Of a stretch of 16,497 bases of DNA, positions 14,467 to 16,497 are shown piece after piece. The stretch covers positions 1-16,497 of the forward strand of contig DAIDAH010000030.1 in the NCBI GenBank assembly GCA_027310735.1, given 5' to 3'. The stretch's first letter is position 1. Each line of letters begins with the position of its first letter. Under the pieces are notes generated by a model that saw only the letters and a program-made list of their open reading frames with translations, had not been told where the DNA came from and searched no databases. This stretch comes from Methylotenera sp. (lineage in GTDB: Bacteria; Pseudomonadota; Gammaproteobacteria; Burkholderiales; Methylophilaceae). Made by a program: the position numbers and the translations under genes.

Positions 14467-15420
14467 ATGAACGCCCATGTGAAAGTGTCATCGACTCAAA
14501 ACTCGGCCTTACCCATTGGCTACCAGTTACAAGACTATGAAATTAAAAAAGTCTTGAGCTCTGGTGGGTTTAGCTTTGTCTATCTGGCAGAGGACAAAGA
14601 TAAAAAAATTGTTGCCATTAAAGAATATTTGCCAACATCCATTGCGTTGCGTAGTAACAATGCAACAGTATTACCTAATCATGACGACCTTTCGCTATTC
14701 AGACATGGGCTGAAAAGCTTTTTTGATGAAGGGTTATCACTCGCTAAAATTGACCATAAAAACATTGTGCGCGTTGTGAATTTCTTTCGTGCAAATGAAA
14801 CTGTGTACATGGTCATGCAGTATGAACAAGGTAAATCCTTACAAGATTATATTTTGGGGCAAACAGACTCAGTCTCAGAAAAATTTATTCGGCAAGTATT
14901 CAGCGAGCTATCGAACGGCTTGCGCGAGGTACATACACAAAAGCTGTTGCACCTAGACATTAAGCCCGCCAACATCTACATCCGGCAGGATGGCTCACCT
15001 GTATTGCTAGACTTCGGCTCAGCACGCCAAACCTTGAGTGAAAATTTAGCGAAAGTCTCTCCCAGCTATACACCTGGCTTTGCCCCTCCAGAACAATATT
15101 ACGATAAAAAACTATTAGGCCCCTGGAGCGACATTTACAGCATCGGTGCCACCATGTACGCCTGTTTAACGCGCACTTCGCCGCCAGCCGCAGATCTGCG
15201 CATTAAAAACGATTTATTGATACCTGCCGTCAAGGCAGGTAAAAATATTTACTCAAATAACTTACTCGAACTCATTGATCAGTGCCTGAGCTTAGACTAT
15301 CTTAAACGCCCGCAAAGTGTGTTTTCGTTACAAAAATCTTTATTATCGGCGGCTCCAAAACCGCACAAAAAACCGAGCTTTATCAATAAAGTGGTAGATA
15401 TTCTCAATAAGCCCTTATAA
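14467..15420 (+). CDS. Soluble Hanks-type Ser/Thr protein kinase
   Basis: This predicted cytosolic protein kinase phosphorylates Ser or Thr residues. The 317 residues are essentially one kinase domain with no membrane helix or PASTA repeats. It has a glycine loop SSGGFSFVYLAE (31-42), Lys52 in VAIKEYLP, the alphaC Glu88, the catalytic loop HLDIKPANIY (162-171: Asp164, Lys166, Asn169), DFG (182-184), the APPEQY segment (206-211) and SDIYSIGATMY (221-231). The HRD arginine is Leu163, making it a non-RD kinase. I recall this HLDIKP form in bacterial kinases paired with PP2C phosphatases. The C-terminus is a short basic linker and amphipathic end. The ATG at 14467 has a weak AAGTGA site. It is followed 26 bases on by the phosphatase, then rph. 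Substrates are unknown. Confidence 0.93.
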   Translation: MNAHVKVSSTQNSALPIGYQLQDYEIKKVLSSGGFSFVYLAEDKDKKIVAIKEYLPTSIALRSNNATVLPNHDDLSLFRHGLKSFFDEGLSLAKIDHKNIVRVVNFFRANETVYMVMQYEQGKSLQDYILGQTDSVSEKFIRQVFSELSNGLREVHTQKLLHLDIKPANIYIRQDGSPVLLDFGSARQTLSENLAKVSPSYTPGFAPPEQYYDKKLLGPWSDIYSIGATMYACLTRTSPPAADLRIKNDLLIPAVKAGKNIYSNNLLELIDQCLSLDYLKRPQSVFSLQKSLLSAAPKPHKKPSFINKVVDILNKPL

Positions 15421-15446
15421 ATAGCCCATTAGCATTCATTCAAATT

Positions 15447-16364
15447 ATGAAATTTACTATTTTCCAAAACAGCCGTCAGGGCCCGCGCCCTCACAATCAA
15501 GACCGACTTGCATACTCTTACAGTAAAGATGCACTATTACTTGTAGTGGCCGATGGCATGGGCGGGCATCGACACGGTGAAATCGCCGCGCAACTTGCCG
15601 TCACCACAATGACAGAGGCTTTTCAACGCCTAGCGGTACCTACACTTGCTAGCCCCGCGAAGTTTTTAACTGAGCATATTCAGCAAATACACGACTCTAT
15701 TGACCAATACGCTCAAGAAAATGAAATGTTGGAGGCACCACGCACCACCATTGTTGCGGCAGTCGTACAGCGCGGCATGCTCTATTGCGCGCATGTTGGC
15801 GACTCACGCCTTTATCATTACCGGGACGGTCACTTGCTATTTCGCACCGAAGATCACTCGGTAGTGCAATCTTTGTATAACAGAGGCATGATCAGTAAAG
15901 ATGACATGACTACACACCCTTATCGCCACAAAGTATCTAACTGCCTAGGTGGCGATGTCGCGCCAAAAATTGACTTAGCAGATAGGCAAGAACTAGTTGA
16001 AGGTGATACCATTTTACTGTGCACCGATGGCGTGTGGGGTGCAGTTGCGGATAATGAAATCAAGCACATACTCAACAACCCTTCGATTGCTGATGGCATT
16101 ACCACCTTACTTGACCATGCTGAAACTGCAAGCCAGCAACAAGGCGACAACATGAGTGCGATTGGCTTACAGTGGGGCGACAAATTAAGCAGTCATTTGG
16201 CCGTATCCACAGTCACAATGGCATTAGGGGCAACCACCACCATCATGAACCCTGTCACACAGCCCAATGGTGAACAAAATATTGATTTTTCTGACGATGA
16301 TATTGAAAGAACCATCGCCGAAATTCAACTTGCCTTAAGCAAGACAAAAAGCACACGCACGTAA
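15447..16364 (+). CDS. PP2C-family Ser/Thr protein phosphatase
   Basis: This metal-dependent phosphatase probably reverses the action of the adjacent kinase. Of the 305 residues, about 1-245 form the PP2C core: NQDR (17-20), VVADGMGGHRHGE (33-45) with metal-binding Asp36 and Gly37, AHVGDSRLYHYRDG (115-128) with Asp119, TEDHSVVQ (134-141), LCTDGVWG (191-198) with Asp194, and GDNMSAIGLQW (233-243) with Asp234. All expected metal ligands are present. A tail (about 246-305) with an Ala/Thr-rich stretch and an acidic DFSDDDIERTIAEI segment extends past the core. It could be an interaction element. No membrane helix is convincing. No clear ribosome site precedes the ATG, so translation may depend on the upstream kinase. 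The gene ends 28 bases before rph. Confidence 0.95.
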   Translation: MKFTIFQNSRQGPRPHNQDRLAYSYSKDALLLVVADGMGGHRHGEIAAQLAVTTMTEAFQRLAVPTLASPAKFLTEHIQQIHDSIDQYAQENEMLEAPRTTIVAAVVQRGMLYCAHVGDSRLYHYRDGHLLFRTEDHSVVQSLYNRGMISKDDMTTHPYRHKVSNCLGGDVAPKIDLADRQELVEGDTILLCTDGVWGAVADNEIKHILNNPSIADGITTLLDHAETASQQQGDNMSAIGLQWGDKLSSHLAVSTVTMALGATTTIMNPVTQPNGEQNIDFSDDDIERTIAEIQLALSKTKSTRT

Positions 16365-16392
16365 CCTTTTTCATATCAGGACATTTTTTAGC

Positions 16393-16497
16393 ATGCAAGC
16401 CAACAATATCAGACCCAGCCAACGCGCCCACAATCAACTGCGTGAAGTGGAGATCATTCGCCATTACACCAAACATGCCGAAGGCTCAGTCTTAGTA
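16393..16497 (+). CDS. rph: Ribonuclease PH, N-terminal fragment
   Basis: RNase PH is a phosphate-dependent 3' exoribonuclease that trims tRNA precursors and structured RNA ends. Only 35 codons are in the window, and the gene continues past the right edge. The fragment has the recognisable RPSQRAHNQLR and YTKHAEGSVLV blocks (family consensus RPSGRxxDQLR and TKHAEGSVLV). The ATG at 16393 is preceded by AGGA about 11 bases upstream. It follows the phosphatase by 28 bases with no terminator, so kinase, phosphatase and rph are probably co-transcribed. The start carries a few extra residues (MQANNI) compared with the usual MRPS opening. Confidence 0.9.
   Translation, partial: MQANNIRPSQRAHNQLREVEIIRHYTKHAEGSVLV

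Overview
The window looks like a core-chromosome segment of a moderately AT-rich betaproteobacterium. The gene order argC / rpsI-rplM, the blocks yicC-gmk-rpoZ-spoT-ridA and ubiC-ubiA, a FimV-like pilus/polarity protein and the protein sequences fit Nitrosomonadales, most likely a Methylophilaceae-type methylotroph. That family-level placement is inference; no search could be run. No tRNA, rRNA, CRISPR array, insertion sequence, prophage or clear transferred island is visible.

Layout: (1) 1-1075, minus strand: the first codons of argC, a rho-independent terminator, and rpsI preceded by rplM with a recognisable sigma70 promoter. (2) 1076-3735: a gene-poor 266-base stretch with a palindrome inside a candidate promoter, then a large plus-strand FimV-like membrane protein gene. 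(3) 3795-5213, minus strand: ubiC-ubiA, the first two steps of ubiquinone synthesis. (4) 5399-7078, plus strand: a membrane diguanylate cyclase (sensor-HAMP-GGDEF) between ubiC and recG, with a Cys/His-rich tail and a possible leaderless start. (5) 7112-14366, minus strand: yicC, gmk, rpoZ, spoT, ridA, a Bcp-like peroxiredoxin and recG, probably largely co-transcribed. (6) 14467-16497, plus strand: a soluble Ser/Thr kinase, a PP2C phosphatase and the start of rph (RNase PH).

How the genes fit together: segment 5 groups guanylate metabolism and the stringent response. Gmk supplies GDP, omega is an RNA polymerase subunit that contributes to ppGpp sensing in Proteobacteria, and SpoT makes or degrades ppGpp. 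Stress and repair genes follow. Segment 6 places a reversible protein phosphorylation pair between two RNA-processing nucleases, YicC (divergent) and RNase PH (downstream). This is the least understood part of the window and the best lead for an uncharacterised regulatory module. The other leads are short non-coding structures: an 11-bp perfect hairpin between rpoZ and spoT, an inverted repeat over the yicC/kinase divergent promoter region, and a 12-bp palindrome in the candidate fimV promoter spacer.
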